Source: Actinomycetaceae bacterium
Lineage (GTDB): Bacteria; Actinomycetota; Actinomycetes; Actinomycetales; Actinomycetaceae
Length of the DNA: 64,000 nt
Direction of reading: 5' to 3'
Assembly: GCA_030538185.1 (NCBI GenBank)
Contig: JAUNUK010000002.1
Coordinates: 62,001 to 126,000 of the forward strand
Shown: piece after piece, positions 8,369 to 17,064 of the stretch
Layout of the letters: each line of letters opens with the position of its first letter
Numbering within the stretch: the stretch's first letter is position 1
The notes under the pieces: generated by a model
Told to the model about the DNA's origin: nothing
What the model saw: the letters and a program-made list of their open reading frames with translations, nothing else
Database searches by the model: none
Made by a program: the position numbers and the translations under genes

Positions 8369-9280
8369 TTAGCGTCCTCCAAAGCCTGACATTGCGATCC
8401 CCTTAATAAGGTGCTTTTGTAAAGCGATGACAAGGATCGTTGTGGGAACCATAGCGATAATCGAGGCAGCAATCTGTAGATCCCATCGGGTTCCGGTTTG
8501 AGTTGAGAAAGATGCCAAACCAATTGGCAAGGTACCCAGTTGCGCGTAGTCGACGGTCACAATCAACGGCCAGAGATAAGAATTCCAGAAGCCCATGAAG
8601 GTGAAGACTGCCAAAACTGCCAGGGCAGAACGCGTCAGGGGCAAGATGATTTGGATGAAGGTGCGTACTGGCCCAGCCCCGTCAACTCGGGCAGCTTCTT
8701 CCAGTTCATAGGGAATTCCACGCATGAATTGCCGCATAAGGAATGTTCCAAAGGCTCCAAACGCGAAGGGGAAGATAAGGGCCTGGTACGAATTGACCCA
8801 ACCAAACCACTGCATGACGATGAACATTGGAACCACGAGGACTTCTTGAGGAACCATCATCGTGCCCAGAAACAAGATGAAGACAATATCGCGTCCACGC
8901 CAGCGTAGACGCGAAAAAGCGTAGCCTGCGGTCGCCGAGACAAAAAGAACCAAGACGGTGCCCAAAACAGAGGTGATGAGCGAGTTCTTGATATAAGTGA
9001 GGAAAGGTCCGTAGGTGAAAACCTCTACAAAATTCTCCCACCTTAGTCGAGCACCGAAAAGCGTTGGAGGCATTGAAAAGATTTCATCTTTACTTTTCAA
9101 TGCGGAGAAGAATGCGTAGACCAGGGGAGAAATAAATACTAAGGCGGCTAGCCATACTGTCACATTAGCAAGGATAGTTCGCCCTCGGGAATATTCCCCT
9201 CCTAATAGGCCAACCTTTTTTAGCTTTGAGCCGTTGTTTTTATTTCCATTGAGTACAGGGATCATAATATTAGTGCTCAT
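8369..9280 (-). CDS. Carbohydrate ABC transporter permease (MalG type)
   Basis: A 303-residue inner membrane subunit with about six helices and the typical EAA loop ELEEAARVDGAGPVRTFIQI. It pairs with the MalF-type subunit encoded just upstream. The start is ATG 9280, inside the last codons of the preceding gene; a longer reading frame from 9340 would overlap that gene by 71 bases and is unlikely. Uptake of an oligosaccharide that fits the neighbouring fucosidase is the best guess. Confidence 0.88.
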   Translation of the reverse strand: MSTNIMIPVLNGNKNNGSKLKKVGLLGGEYSRGRTILANVTVWLAALVFISPLVYAFFSALKSKDEIFSMPPTLFGARLRWENFVEVFTYGPFLTYIKNSLITSVLGTVLVLFVSATAGYAFSRLRWRGRDIVFILFLGTMMVPQEVLVVPMFIVMQWFGWVNSYQALIFPFAFGAFGTFLMRQFMRGIPYELEEAARVDGAGPVRTFIQIILPLTRSALAVLAVFTFMGFWNSYLWPLIVTVDYAQLGTLPIGLASFSTQTGTRWDLQIAASIIAMVPTTILVIALQKHLIKGIAMSGFGGR

Positions 9281-10184
9281 AGTGAACCCACTTTGTTTGA
9301 ACCTTAAACTGGATGGCCGTAACAAAGATGACCAAGGCAAATAGAATCCAGGCTCCCGCAGCAGCCAGGCCTAGCTGTTGGAATTTGAAACCCCAGTTAT
9401 AGATGAACATCACTAGAGGTAGGGTGGAGTTTCCTGGGCCGCCTCCTGTGAGCATCTGTGGTTGAACAAAAACCTGGAGTGAAGAAATAATGGTCATGAC
9501 AGAGGCAAAGAATATCGAAGGGGACATCATTGGCAGGATTACTGTAAATAACATTCGCCAGCCTTTTGCCCCGTCAATGCGGGCTGCCTCAATAACAGAT
9601 TCAGGGAGCTGTTCGAGTGCTGCCGAAAATATCAACATATTGTATCCCACGCCTTGCCACACGGACATCACCACAATCATGATCATCGCCCACATGGGAT
9701 CGGCTAAGAAGTTAGGAAGTTGTATCCCGAATACTGAAACTGCTATCCCATTGAATAAGCCCTGGGGTTGAAGCATCATTTTCCAAACCAAGACATTAGC
9801 GACCATAGGCGTAACGACTGGGATAAAAAATAAAACTCTAAAGGCATTGCGCCCTGCAATCCGTGGTCCTAATAACAGGGACAGCGTCAATGAGATCAGA
9901 ATGTTAAAGGGGACATACAGCGCCGTAAAGACCGCCGAATTTCGTAGAGCCGGCCAGAAATCAGGGGTGTCGGTTAACAGCTTGATGTAGTTACCGAATC
10001 CCACAAATGTTCTATCTCCAAAAGCTGGCCAATCAAAAAGGCTCATGATGATGGAAAGAGAGACCGGCACAACCGTAAAGAGGCACAGCCCCGCCAGGGC
10101 TGGGGAGACAAACCCCAGAGCCTGGCGGGACTCCACCTGTCGCAAGGTACTTTTGCGGCGCAATGCAGACAGCGCTTTGCTCAT
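9270..10184 (-). CDS. Carbohydrate ABC transporter permease (MalF type)
   Basis: A 304-residue membrane subunit. About six hydrophobic helices follow a basic N-terminal tail; FVSPALAGLCLFTVVPV is the first helix, and the EAA loop reads VIEAARIDGAKGWRMLFTVI. No ATPase gene is present in this operon. As with many actinobacterial CUT1 importers, a shared MsiK-type ATPase encoded elsewhere is probably used (inference). Confidence 0.88.
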   Translation of the reverse strand: MSKALSALRRKSTLRQVESRQALGFVSPALAGLCLFTVVPVSLSIIMSLFDWPAFGDRTFVGFGNYIKLLTDTPDFWPALRNSAVFTALYVPFNILISLTLSLLLGPRIAGRNAFRVLFFIPVVTPMVANVLVWKMMLQPQGLFNGIAVSVFGIQLPNFLADPMWAMIMIVVMSVWQGVGYNMLIFSAALEQLPESVIEAARIDGAKGWRMLFTVILPMMSPSIFFASVMTIISSLQVFVQPQMLTGGGPGNSTLPLVMFIYNWGFKFQQLGLAAAGAWILFALVIFVTAIQFKVQTKWVHYEH

Positions 10185-10203
10185 GCTGAGTATCCGATAT
10201 TAC

Positions 10204-11484
10204 TTAGGAGCCAAATTGCTTTTGAGCTTGCTGCAAAACGTCGCTCATCTTGGCTTGTCCTGTGTAGATAGACACCAGATTTGGTTGCATAAACGGATCG
10301 ACCTGTGACCATTTGGCAGAGGTGTTCTGCCCTTGAACGCCCTTGAATGCTGCCTCAAATGCAGACTTGGCATCGTCACGGTAGGAAGCATCGAGGGATT
10401 CGAAGAACAAAGACTGTGAGGCAGTGGTAGCAGGATAGGAACGTCCGGTGCTGCCGAGCAGATCTTGTGCCTCTTTGGATAGCAAGGAGCCCAATACCTT
10501 GAGTGCTGCCTCGCGGTTTTCACAGGTTGCAGAGATGCCAAAGCCTGAGCCCAAAACCAGACCTATTTCGCCTTTATCTCCCACGGGTAGACGGGTCGCC
10601 CCGGCCTTAAATCCAGCTTCGTTCTTGTAGTATCCCGAAGCGTTCCAGGTGCCGTCTACAGCCATTGCGACGTTTCCAGCGCCGTACTGCTGTTCGCCCC
10701 AACCGGCTTCAGATGCTGAAGGGACAGGGTCAGCAACCTTCTCGGTGAGGACTAGGTCGGCGTACCACTGGGCGGCGGCATCAAAATCAGGGTTATCTAG
10801 TTGGATAACACCTTTGTCGTCGACAGGCTGAGTGCCAGATTTGGCAATGGGAAGCGCCATCCACTGAAATTCGCCCAGTGCCATACCAAATCCCTTATGG
10901 GCATCGGTTGTTGTCCCCTTGGCGGCTGCCAGGAAGTCATCAAAATTCCAATCGGTAGAAGGCGTGGGTGTGCCCGTTGCTTCGAACATGTCCTTGTTGT
11001 AGTAGACCATCATTGCTGCCAGGTCATAGGGAAGACCGTAGAGTTTGCCATCGTGGGTCAAGATATCCAAAGACCCTTCGGCAAAGTTCGCCTTATCAAG
11101 GCCAGCTATTTTTAGGTCTTCGTCTGTGAGAGGGGATAGGGCCTGGTAGAAGCTCGACAGGCGTTGGGAGTTCATGGAAGTCACACATGCCAAGTTGCCT
11201 GAGGACATATTGGTGGTCAGCTTGGTGAAGTAATCATTCCACCCAGCAGATTGGGTTTTGATCTCAATATCAGGGTTTTGCTTCTGGGCAATCTCTGCTG
11301 TGGATTTAATCCAGTTGAGATCGTCATCGGATCCGCCCCACATATCCCAGGTGATTGAGGCCTTTGCATCGCCGCTTGAGCCTCCCTCATCCTTCTTTTG
11401 CGAGGGCGAACAGGCGCTAATGCCTCCGAGAGCTACCATCGCAGCAAGGGATAATGCAGCGACCTTACGGGTACTTTTCTTCAT
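10204..11484 (-). CDS. Sugar-binding lipoprotein of the ABC transporter
   Basis: A 426-residue family 1 extracellular binding protein. The start is ATG 11484, preceded by AAAGGA; a frame open to 11517 has no ribosome site. The signal peptide ends in the lipobox ISAC (cysteine about residue 25), then a Ser/Lys/Gly linker and the mature domain beginning ITWDMWGGSDD, typical of CUT1 sugar binders. It captures the sugar outside the cell for the two permeases downstream. The ligand is not readable; a fucosylated glycan fragment fits the next gene. Confidence 0.88.
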   Translation of the reverse strand: MKKSTRKVAALSLAAMVALGGISACSPSQKKDEGGSSGDAKASITWDMWGGSDDDLNWIKSTAEIAQKQNPDIEIKTQSAGWNDYFTKLTTNMSSGNLACVTSMNSQRLSSFYQALSPLTDEDLKIAGLDKANFAEGSLDILTHDGKLYGLPYDLAAMMVYYNKDMFEATGTPTPSTDWNFDDFLAAAKGTTTDAHKGFGMALGEFQWMALPIAKSGTQPVDDKGVIQLDNPDFDAAAQWYADLVLTEKVADPVPSASEAGWGEQQYGAGNVAMAVDGTWNASGYYKNEAGFKAGATRLPVGDKGEIGLVLGSGFGISATCENREAALKVLGSLLSKEAQDLLGSTGRSYPATTASQSLFFESLDASYRDDAKSAFEAAFKGVQGQNTSAKWSQVDPFMQPNLVSIYTGQAKMSDVLQQAQKQFGS

Positions 11485-11513
11485 TAGAATTCCTTTCAGG
11501 TGTGTTGTGTAGT

Positions 11514-12815
11514 TCATTGGTCTGTGGTGTTTAGTAGTAGTTCGATAACGGGCAGTGGCCCAGGGGGTGCTTGGGCAGGGATGGACAGAGTCAAGGTTCC
11601 GGCGGGTTGTCCACCAGGTTCCGTTGTAAGCGCTTCGACATCAGGATCGAATTGGGTCATGAAGATCTCTGAACCGTCATTCAAGAAGCGCGCAAACTGT
11701 ACGCGACCGGCCAAATTGGGTAGATGCAGGTGAGCAAAAGGCCAGGTCAGAAGGTGAACATACAGTCGGTTTCCGCGTTGGGTGAGCACCGTCCCAGGTG
11801 GGGCAGTGAAGCCTGTGGCTGCGTGGGCTCCGCGGATAGACGCATCATGTTTGGCCATCCACTTCCCGATCTGGGTGATGGTTTCATGGTCGCGTTCCGG
11901 TATGGCCCCTCGGCCGTCGGGGCCAATGTTTAGCAGTAGATTTCCGTCTTTGGAAACCGTGTCTGCCAGGAGTTTCACCAAGGACTCAGTGGATTGGAAG
12001 TTGAGGTTATCGCGGTGGTACCCCCATGTTCCGTTCAAAGTCTGGCAGGCCTCCCACCTGACTTGTTGCCCATCTACTTTCATGGGTTCGCTGGGCTGAT
12101 ATTGCTCAGGGGTCACGAGGTCACCAGGAATATCTAGTCGGTCGTTTATCAAAATATTGGGTTGAAGTTCGCGACACATGCGCTCCAGGTCGCGCGATCC
12201 CCAGTCTTGTTCTCCTTTCCCCATCCATCCGTCGACTTCCCAGGGGTAAGAGAAATCGAAGAACACGTAGTCGATTTGTCCGTAGCGAGTGAGAAGTTCG
12301 CGAACCTGTCCGGAAAGGTACTGCCTATAGCGGCCAAAATCCTTACCTTTGTCTTGTTCTCGAGCGTCTTTATCGTCTCTGCGGGGGTGGTGGAAGTCGA
12401 GGGTGAAATCAGGGTGATGCCAATCCAGCAGTGAGTGGTACAGCCCGATACGCAGACCCTCAGCACGCAGTGCATCAACCCACTCTTGAACGAAGTCTCT
12501 ACCCTGGTGATGAAAGGAAGAGTAATCCGTGAGAGAAGTGTCCCACATGCAAAAACCGTCGTGGTGTTTGGTGGTAAGTACGGCATATCCCATGCCCGCC
12601 TCTTTTGCTAGGCGTGCGATCGCGGGCGCATCGAAGAGGTCTGGTTCAAAGACTTGGGCGTATTTCTCATAGTCTTCAATCTTGGTTCGTTCTCTGGTCA
12701 TGACCCATTCGTGTCGAGCTGCGACAGAATAGAGTCCGAAATGGACAAAGAGCCCGAAGCGCGCTTCGTCAAACCAAGCGTGTTTTTCGAGCCTTTGAGT
12801 GGCGGGATGTCCCAT
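11514..12815 (-). CDS. Alpha-L-fucosidase, GH29, cytoplasmic
   Basis: A 433-residue GH29 enzyme that removes terminal L-fucose from glycans. It has WFDEARFGLFVHFGLYS at residues 14-30, the substrate-contact motif TKHHDGFCMWD at about 82-92, GLYHSLLDWHHPDF at about 124-137, and the nucleophile region DYVFFDFSYPW with aspartate 187. The small C-terminal beta domain (about 340-430) is present. There is no signal peptide, so it works inside the cell on imported substrate. It is the first gene of the seven-gene operon and faces the divergent ROK regulator. Family members also act on other 6-deoxy sugars, so the exact specificity is open. Confidence 0.92.
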   Translation of the reverse strand: MGHPATQRLEKHAWFDEARFGLFVHFGLYSVAARHEWVMTRERTKIEDYEKYAQVFEPDLFDAPAIARLAKEAGMGYAVLTTKHHDGFCMWDTSLTDYSSFHHQGRDFVQEWVDALRAEGLRIGLYHSLLDWHHPDFTLDFHHPRRDDKDAREQDKGKDFGRYRQYLSGQVRELLTRYGQIDYVFFDFSYPWEVDGWMGKGEQDWGSRDLERMCRELQPNILINDRLDIPGDLVTPEQYQPSEPMKVDGQQVRWEACQTLNGTWGYHRDNLNFQSTESLVKLLADTVSKDGNLLLNIGPDGRGAIPERDHETITQIGKWMAKHDASIRGAHAATGFTAPPGTVLTQRGNRLYVHLLTWPFAHLHLPNLAGRVQFARFLNDGSEIFMTQFDPDVEALTTEPGGQPAGTLTLSIPAQAPPGPLPVIELLLNTTDQ

Positions 12816-13016
12816 CTTCTTCCGAGGCCTTTCTCGTAAGTAAACTAAGTCATATCACTTTCTTCGTGTGTGAGGTAGCATACATTGAAAGTGGGCATTG
12901 TGGAAGCGACGAGAATGTAGCGTTATCAAAACTAGATATGTCTACTGATTTGCATTTTCGTGATTAGGCGTTTCAAATATAAGTGGAGCATCTTGCTGCA
13001 AGATTGAAGGAAGTTT
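12816..13016. promoter_or_regulatory. Divergent control region between fucosidase operon and ROK regulator
   Basis: This 201-base AT-rich gap separates two divergent transcripts. An inverted pair of 9-mers, AGTCATATC at 12848-12856 and GATATGTCT at 12935-12943 (8 of 9 complementary), is about 80 bases apart and could be two operator half-regions for looping by a ROK repressor. A GAAGGAAG ribosome site precedes the regulator. I could not identify convincing -35/-10 pairs by eye. Confidence 0.35.
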
Positions 13017-14180
13017 ATGGTAAACGAAGTTCCTCAGACTGACGAACTGAGTCAGACACATCGGGCTATTGTGACGGCAGTTGGCCTGGGGGTCGCCACC
13101 TCCCGTGTGGATTTGACGCGCACGCTGTCCCTTGCAGCCTCGACGGTTTCGATACGCGTCCAAGAGCTCCTGGATTGGGGCCTTTTGGAAGAAATAGGAA
13201 GCGGAGCATCCAGAGGAGGGCGCAGGCCAAGCCTTCTGCAAGTCCCCGGTGGAGCCGGGCATTTTGTGGCAATAGATTCTGGTGCGCAGCATGTGCGTAT
13301 AGGGATAGCCGACTTCCAAGGAGAGCTAAAACACACGCAAGAGGTCGCGTGCAAGCTGTCCCTCGGGCCCGATGCGGTTTTGGAGCAGATTGCCGACAAT
13401 ATCGAAAAGCTACAAGCAAAGTTCGTGCCAAATTCTCCTCTGCGTGGTGTGTGCCTGGGGCTTCCTGGCCCCATCGACATCATCCACGGCTGGGCTGATT
13501 CAGGAACCCGTTTGCCAGGGTGGTCGCGCTTCCCAGTGGCACAGTGGCTCAGTGAGCGCCTGCGAGTTCGAAGCATTGTAGAAAATGACGCAAACCTCAT
13601 GGCTCTTGGGGAACATTTGGTGCACGCAGGACTCTCAACATCGATCACCGTCAAGGCTGGCAGCGCCATTGGTTCCGGGCTGGTCATTGACGGGTCGCTA
13701 TTCAGGGGCGCTTCAGGCATGGCTGGCGACATTGCTCACGCGCGGCTTCCTTCTGCCCCGGACTTGCCTTGTGCCTGCGGTAACACAGGGTGTTTAGAAA
13801 CAGTTGCCTCCGGTGTTGCACTGCTAGAGCAATATCGTGAAGTCGGAGGGAAAGCGCAATCGCTCAGAGATTTGGTTGCGGCAGCTAACAATGGAGATCC
13901 TCTGGCGACAACCCTGGTCAGAGAAGCAGGAAACCGCCTGGGAGAAATGCTGTGCATCGTCGTGGGCTTTGCGAACCCTGAGGCGCTCTTCGTCGGAGGA
14001 CTTCTTTCGACTGTAGAACCCTTTGTTGCGGCGATCCGAGCTGCCTTGTACGGAGGATGTCACTCCATGGTCACCCGAAACCTGTTGATCGCCAAGACTA
14101 CTCGCGGTGCCGATGCAGGCCTTTACGGCGCCTTGCACCTAATCCGAGGAAAGGCCCTTACCGAGGGCGGGGCATCTTAG
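13017..14180 (+). CDS. ROK family transcriptional regulator
   Basis: A 387-residue two-part protein. Residues about 10-65 form a winged helix-turn-helix (SRVDLTRTLSLAASTVSIRVQELLDWGLLEE) followed by the wing (SRGGRRPS). The rest is the ROK sugar-kinase fold used as a sensor, with GLPGPID, ENDANLMALGEH, GSAIGSGLVIDG, GDIAHAR and the zinc site CACGNTGCLE. It most likely represses the divergent fucosidase/ABC operon and is released by an imported sugar or sugar phosphate (inference from divergent placement). The ATG start has GAAGGAAG upstream. A copy of the repeated 9-mer CCGAGGGCG lies in its last codons. Confidence 0.9.
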   Translation: MVNEVPQTDELSQTHRAIVTAVGLGVATSRVDLTRTLSLAASTVSIRVQELLDWGLLEEIGSGASRGGRRPSLLQVPGGAGHFVAIDSGAQHVRIGIADFQGELKHTQEVACKLSLGPDAVLEQIADNIEKLQAKFVPNSPLRGVCLGLPGPIDIIHGWADSGTRLPGWSRFPVAQWLSERLRVRSIVENDANLMALGEHLVHAGLSTSITVKAGSAIGSGLVIDGSLFRGASGMAGDIAHARLPSAPDLPCACGNTGCLETVASGVALLEQYREVGGKAQSLRDLVAAANNGDPLATTLVREAGNRLGEMLCIVVGFANPEALFVGGLLSTVEPFVAAIRAALYGGCHSMVTRNLLIAKTTRGADAGLYGALHLIRGKALTEGGAS

Positions 14181-14190
14181 AGCGAAGCGG

Positions 14191-14895
14191 TTAATCGATA
14201 TCGGAGTGTTGAACCTCAAGGATTTCGACATCCGAAACCCCCTTGAGCTCGGATAGTTGTGCCACCAGGTGTTCCAAAGGCAGGTCACCTGTGAAGCGAA
14301 TATCCACCGACTGTCCGACCCAGTCGACGCCTTGGACCTTGTGGGTTGTGAGTACGGCTGCCTCGAAGTGCATCTCTGCAGCGCATAACAGAATAGAGCG
14401 CATGACCCCATGTGAATCACGGTAGAGGATGCGCACGATCTTGTTGGTATCAGGTTTGGGAAGCAAACCGATAAGAGGGGGAGTGCCGAATATCAGTACG
14501 AAATGAAGGACGACGACTAGGGCAGACAAAGGAAGAAGCCCTGCACCACAGGCGACACCGAGAGCAGCCGATACCCACACCGTTGCGGCAGTAGTCAAGC
14601 CGCGCACAATGTCGCGGTTGACGAAGATCAGACCGGCACCCAGAAAACCAATACCAGAGGCAACCTGCGCAGCGACGCGCGCGGGGTCGTGTGGCCCAAT
14701 TGTTGGAATATCGGCAAAACCGTAGGCCGAAGTGAGGGTGAAGAGGCAAGAACCCAGGCCTACCAGGGCGTGTGTGCGCACGCCGGTTGGCTTGTGGTGT
14801 ACCTGTCGTTCCAAACCAATCAGGCCAGAGAGCAGTGTGGCCGCAATCAGATACACCATTTGGGGAAGAAAAGAACTCAAGTCAATGTTAGGCAT
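14191..14895 (-). CDS. MgtC/SapB family membrane protein
   Basis: A 234-residue protein. The N-terminal half has about four or five helices with the family signature GLIGLERQVHHKPTGVRTHALVGLGS and GIGFLGAGLIF; the C-terminal part (about 150-230) is a soluble ACT-like domain. MgtC proteins affect magnesium-limited growth and membrane ATP synthase control in pathogens; transport itself is not proven for the family. It stands alone, convergent with the ROK regulator (10-base gap). Confidence 0.88.
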   Translation of the reverse strand: MPNIDLSSFLPQMVYLIAATLLSGLIGLERQVHHKPTGVRTHALVGLGSCLFTLTSAYGFADIPTIGPHDPARVAAQVASGIGFLGAGLIFVNRDIVRGLTTAATVWVSAALGVACGAGLLPLSALVVVLHFVLIFGTPPLIGLLPKPDTNKIVRILYRDSHGVMRSILLCAAEMHFEAAVLTTHKVQGVDWVGQSVDIRFTGDLPLEHLVAQLSELKGVSDVEILEVQHSDID

Positions 14896-15048
14896 CCGCA
14901 GTCCGTCCTAAAGAAAGCCATCACCTTTAGGGTTCAGGTTACATTGCGAGGAACAACTAAAGCCCCGTTTTTCAGTCTTTGCAGCAAAAAAGCACTATTG
15001 ATTCGGTCAAACTGGACACGGCTGGGTCACAAAAATTCCTGCGAAAAA

Positions 15049-16890
15049 CTAAGTCCGACCGACGAACCAGTTTCTCAGTTTCGCTATGCGGGCTTCGATT
15101 TCCTCAATTGTCGCCTGTGGAACCTCTGGTCCTCCGCAGGTCTTACGCAGTTTCGTGTGAACAACCCCGTGAGGTTCTCCGCTGCGCCTGGCCCAGGCTG
15201 CCACCAGCTGATTGAGTTCTTTGCGACGCTCGGCGCGCAGACGGTGCTGCGAAACCGCATTAGGACCATGTGCCGAGCTTCCCTTGCCGCCATTCTTTTG
15301 CGCCTTGGCTTGCTTCGCCTGATGTGCCCTCAGCAAGGTCGTCACCTGCTCGGGTTCCAAAAGACCGGGTATCCCCAAAAAGTCCTGCTCTTCTACGGAG
15401 CCGACCTCGGCACCTAATCCAAACTCTGAACCGTCAAACAAAACCCGGTCAAACTCGGCGTGGGCATCCAAGGCTTCAAAGGATCCGAGTAAATCATCGG
15501 AAGCGTTTTCAACTGCATTGACCTGGGCCATTGCCAAATCTTCTTCGGTGGGAGCATCCGGGTCATAGGGCTTGCCCAAGGCGTGATCGCGTTCACGCTC
15601 AAGTTCTGAGGCCAACTGCAGCAGGGGAGCGACCGAGGGCAAGAAGACCGAGGCCGTTTCTCCACGCCGCCTGGCCCGCACAAAACGCCCAATGGCCTGC
15701 GCAAAAAACAAAGGCGTAGACGCTGAGGTCGCATAAACCCCTACCGCCATGCGCGGGATGTCAACGCCCTCGGAAACCATGCGGACTGCAACCATCCATC
15801 TGTCAGTGGACCCAGCGAAGAGGTCAATTTTCTCCGAAGCGCCCTCATCGTCGGATAAAACGACGGTAGCTGCCTTGCCCGTGAGCTCCCGCAGGACCCT
15901 CGCGTATGACCTTGCGGCAGTCTTATTGGAGGCAATGACAAGGCCGCCTGCATCAGGAACACTGCGACGAACCTCGGTTAGGCGCTGATCGGCGGCCGCG
16001 ATAACGGCGCGGATCCATTCCCCTTCGGGGTCAAGAGCCGTGCGCCATGCCTGTTTCGTCAGGTCTTTCGTCAAAGGTTCGCCCAGGCGAGCCTCGTACT
16101 CGTCTCCCGCTTTGGTACGCCATCGCATAGTCCCCGAATAGGTCATGAACAACACCGGTCGAACCACGAAATCACGCAGGGCATCCCCATAGCCGTAGGT
16201 GTAGTCAGCCCGCGAGCGCTTTATGCCCTCGCCATCTTCCACATAGGTCACAAAAGGAATAGGGGAGGTGTCCGATCTGAAGGGCGTGCCAGTCATGGAC
16301 AGGCGTCTGGCCGCAGACTCGAAGGCTTCAGCCACGCCATCGCCCCAGGTCAAAGAGTCTCCTGCGTGGTGTATCTCATCCAAGATCACCAAGGTCCTCT
16401 CGCTTTGGGTACGGGCTTTGTGGACGGAAGGATTCGCCCCCACCTGGGCGTAGGTTACGCACACCCCATCGAAATGTGCGCCGGCTACCAATTGCGCATT
16501 TGTAAAGGCTGGGTCCAGTTGGATGCCCACGTGTGCGGCAGCATCCGCCCACTGTGACTTAAGATGCTCTGTGGGACACACCACCGTAACTTTTGCTATT
16601 TCACGTCGTGACAATAATTCTGTCGCTACCCGCAAGGCAAAGGTCGTTTTACCTGCGCCGGGGGTTGCCGCAAGCAAAAAATCTCTGCCCTGTTGTGATA
16701 CCAAGGTTTGCATATAGGCATCCAGGGCCTCTTGTTGCCAGGCACGCAGTTTCGCGCCCGTGCCCCAGGCGGCGCGCGCGGGAAAGGACGGCGAAAGCTG
16801 CTGGGCGGCGAAGGCAGAGGGCGTAACAGGGGTCTGCGATGACCTGGGTTGGGACAAGGCGTTCAAGGACGCGCACCCACCACAGCGCAC
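15049..16890 (-). CDS. Superfamily 2 DEAD/DEAH-box helicase
   Basis: A 613-residue ATP-dependent helicase of the RAD25/Ssl2-like group common in actinobacteria. Walker A ATPGAGKT is at residues 75-82, DEIH at 171-174, motif III SMTGTP at about 198-203, and the C-terminal RecA-like domain ends with motif VI in QAIGRFVRARRRG. After about residue 430 a charged, Ala/Glu-rich tail follows that I cannot assign. The likely role is nucleic acid remodelling or repair; nothing nearby specifies it. The start is a GTG with a poor ribosome site and an unusual CGGC next to it, so the first about 40 residues are uncertain. Confidence 0.85.
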   Translation of the reverse strand: MRCGGCASLNALSQPRSSQTPVTPSAFAAQQLSPSFPARAAWGTGAKLRAWQQEALDAYMQTLVSQQGRDFLLAATPGAGKTTFALRVATELLSRREIAKVTVVCPTEHLKSQWADAAAHVGIQLDPAFTNAQLVAGAHFDGVCVTYAQVGANPSVHKARTQSERTLVILDEIHHAGDSLTWGDGVAEAFESAARRLSMTGTPFRSDTSPIPFVTYVEDGEGIKRSRADYTYGYGDALRDFVVRPVLFMTYSGTMRWRTKAGDEYEARLGEPLTKDLTKQAWRTALDPEGEWIRAVIAAADQRLTEVRRSVPDAGGLVIASNKTAARSYARVLRELTGKAATVVLSDDEGASEKIDLFAGSTDRWMVAVRMVSEGVDIPRMAVGVYATSASTPLFFAQAIGRFVRARRRGETASVFLPSVAPLLQLASELERERDHALGKPYDPDAPTEEDLAMAQVNAVENASDDLLGSFEALDAHAEFDRVLFDGSEFGLGAEVGSVEEQDFLGIPGLLEPEQVTTLLRAHQAKQAKAQKNGGKGSSAHGPNAVSQHRLRAERRKELNQLVAAWARRSGEPHGVVHTKLRKTCGGPEVPQATIEEIEARIAKLRNWFVGRT

Positions 16891-17064
16891 AAGGTCAAGG
16901 CAAGAATCACGAAGCCATTATAGGGACGACCCCGGACATGGGCTGGATTCGAGAATTCTTGGTGGGTATCAGGTAGGAATACCCGAAGCTGTCAGTATGT
17001 TGAAACAGGTGTCTTCTAATAAGTGACCAACACAGAGCCGGTCAAGCCCCTCAGAGAGGAAATC
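16891..17064. promoter_or_regulatory. Divergent promoter region with a short inverted repeat
   Basis: The gap between the helicase and the RclA-like gene. GGGTAT at 16964-16969 is inverted as ATACCC at 16979-16984, and a palindromic AGAATTCT lies just upstream. Either could bind a redox regulator of the flavoprotein gene, but no regulator gene is adjacent. Confidence 0.25.
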
